Position numbers and translations under genes: made by a program. The notes under the pieces were generated by a model, which worked only from the letters and a program-made list of their open reading frames with translations, was not told where the DNA came from and made no database searches. Of a DNA stretch of 15,254 nt, positions 14,740-15,254 are shown piece after piece (position 1 is the stretch's first letter; each line of letters starts with the position of its first letter). This stretch comes from Flavobacteriaceae bacterium (GTDB lineage Bacteria; Bacteroidota; Bacteroidia; Flavobacteriales; Flavobacteriaceae): assembly GCA_018662905.1 (NCBI GenBank), contig JABJFE010000070.1, forward strand, positions 1 to 15,254, in the 5' to 3' direction.

Positions 14740-14751
14740 TCTAGATTTTTT
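14729..14751. terminator. Possible bidirectional terminator spanning two overlapping stop codons
   Basis: AATCTAG (14733-14739), one T, and CTAGATT (14741-14747) form a near-perfect palindrome, flanked by AAAA on the left and TTTT on the right. Either strand could fold an AT-rich hairpin followed by a T run. The usable stem is about 6 bp because a loop needs three bases, so it is weak. It contains the stop codons of both convergent genes. Confidence 0.4.
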
Positions 14752-15254
14752 AAAAAATAATCATTTAACCAATCTGCTCTTTTTAATATCATAGTGTGAT
14801 CTCCCCTTTCAACTGGAATATAATTTTTTAGATTTAAAACTGGAAAAACCAAGTCATAAGTTCCATGAATATGTATTACATTTTTTAATGGAATACTCTG
14901 TTTCCAATTAACCATTTCTTTAATTGCCCACTTTAAATAGTTTTCATCTCTAACTGAAAGATATTTTCTATATAAATTAACTTTTCGTTTAATTTTTGGA
15001 CCTAAAACAAAAGCCAACAAAGATTCAAAATCATTTAACCAAGTTAATGGCAGGAGCTTATAACTCTTTGTTTTTTTTGCAAATTTCATTGAATTTGATA
15101 ATTCTTTATTAGTTTTTACACTTGAAATAATTATGACTTTTTTAATTTTTAAAATTTTTGATAGTTCTTGAACAATTACACCTCCAAAAGAAACTCCAAT
15201 AAGTATTGCATCTTTATGCTTTATAGTTTCAGAAAGTCTGACAACATATTTGCT
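14736..15254 (-). CDS. Alpha/beta-hydrolase fold protein, 5' end beyond the window
   Basis: The reading frame is open from the right edge (15254) to the stop at 14736, giving 172 residues of a truncated protein. The Met at 15089 is internal, since 55 in-frame codons precede it. Those codons encode the nucleophile elbow GVSFGG (G-x-S-x-G) after the hydrophobic strand DAILI. The other triad members are visible downstream: an aspartate in HGTYDLVFP and a histidine in RGDHTMIL, in the order and spacing of a Ser-Asp-His hydrolase. The segment between is helical and basic and could form a lid. Substrate cannot be told; esterase, lipase or acyl-transfer roles all fit. The 3' end overlaps the convergent TPR-like gene by four bases. 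Confidence 0.85.
   Translation of the reverse strand, partial: SKYVVRLSETIKHKDAILIGVSFGGVIVQELSKILKIKKVIIISSVKTNKELSNSMKFAKKTKSYKLLPLTWLNDFESLLAFVLGPKIKRKVNLYRKYLSVRDENYLKWAIKEMVNWKQSIPLKNVIHIHGTYDLVFPVLNLKNYIPVERGDHTMILKRADWLNDYFLKNLD

Noticed and set aside
14736..15089. Complete 117-residue gene starting at the Met at 15089
   Set aside because: The frame stays open for 55 further codons to the window edge, and those codons contain the catalytic serine motif, so the gene is a 5'-truncated hydrolase rather than a complete small protein.
1..15254. Mobile elements, CRISPR arrays, phage genes, toxin-antitoxin pairs or defence islands
   Set aside because: No transposase, integrase, direct-repeat array or defence-type motif was seen; gene content is core housekeeping with uniform composition.

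Overview
This is an AT-rich window from a member of the Bacteroidota, most probably the order Flavobacteriales and possibly a compact marine lineage. Three things point there. Two promoters match the Bacteroidota consensus exactly (TTTG, 19 bases, TAnnTTTG). There is a near-absence of Shine-Dalgarno sites. The housekeeping proteins have flavobacterial character, such as the S6 N-terminus MNHYEAVFILNPVLSEDQ, an L34 ending in EPRHKK, and a carbamoyl-phosphate synthase large subunit without its C-terminal allosteric domain. The lineage call is from recognition of protein features, not from a search.

Layout. A tRNA with a CAT anticodon (66-139, +) faces a long leftward block on the minus strand. 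In transcription order that block is priA (6429-4003), then rpsF-rpsR-rplI (3936-2845) behind its own strong promoter, then hisS (2765-1410) and an HI0933-family flavoprotein (1365-148). From a divergent start near 6.5 kb a rightward group follows: rlmH and rdgB (3 bp apart), a secreted protein with a carboxypeptidase-regulatory-like domain, and purB. purB meets a second leftward block head-on at 9775. That block, in transcription order, is rpmH (14102-13944, too short for most ORF callers), an intrinsic terminator, carB and rmuC. A small membrane/TPR-like protein (14224-14739, +) diverges from rpmH. It collides in a four-base overlap with an alpha/beta-hydrolase gene that runs off the right edge.

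How the genes fit together. Most are core information processing or nucleotide metabolism: translation (tRNA, S6, S18, L9, L34, HisRS, 23S rRNA methylation by RlmH), replication restart (PriA), DNA maintenance (RmuC), nucleotide-pool cleaning (RdgB), purine synthesis (PurB), and pyrimidine/arginine precursor synthesis (CarB). Intergenic gaps are short and no stretch above 300 bases lacks a gene. I see no mobile element, CRISPR array, phage remnant, defence system or biosynthetic cluster. I looked for a novel system and did not find one. The items most worth checking are the clean absence of the CarB allosteric domain, the promoter grammar and its dyads at the ribosomal genes, the terminator between rpmH and carB with no evident carB promoter, and the palindromic shared-stop overlap at 14736-14739.
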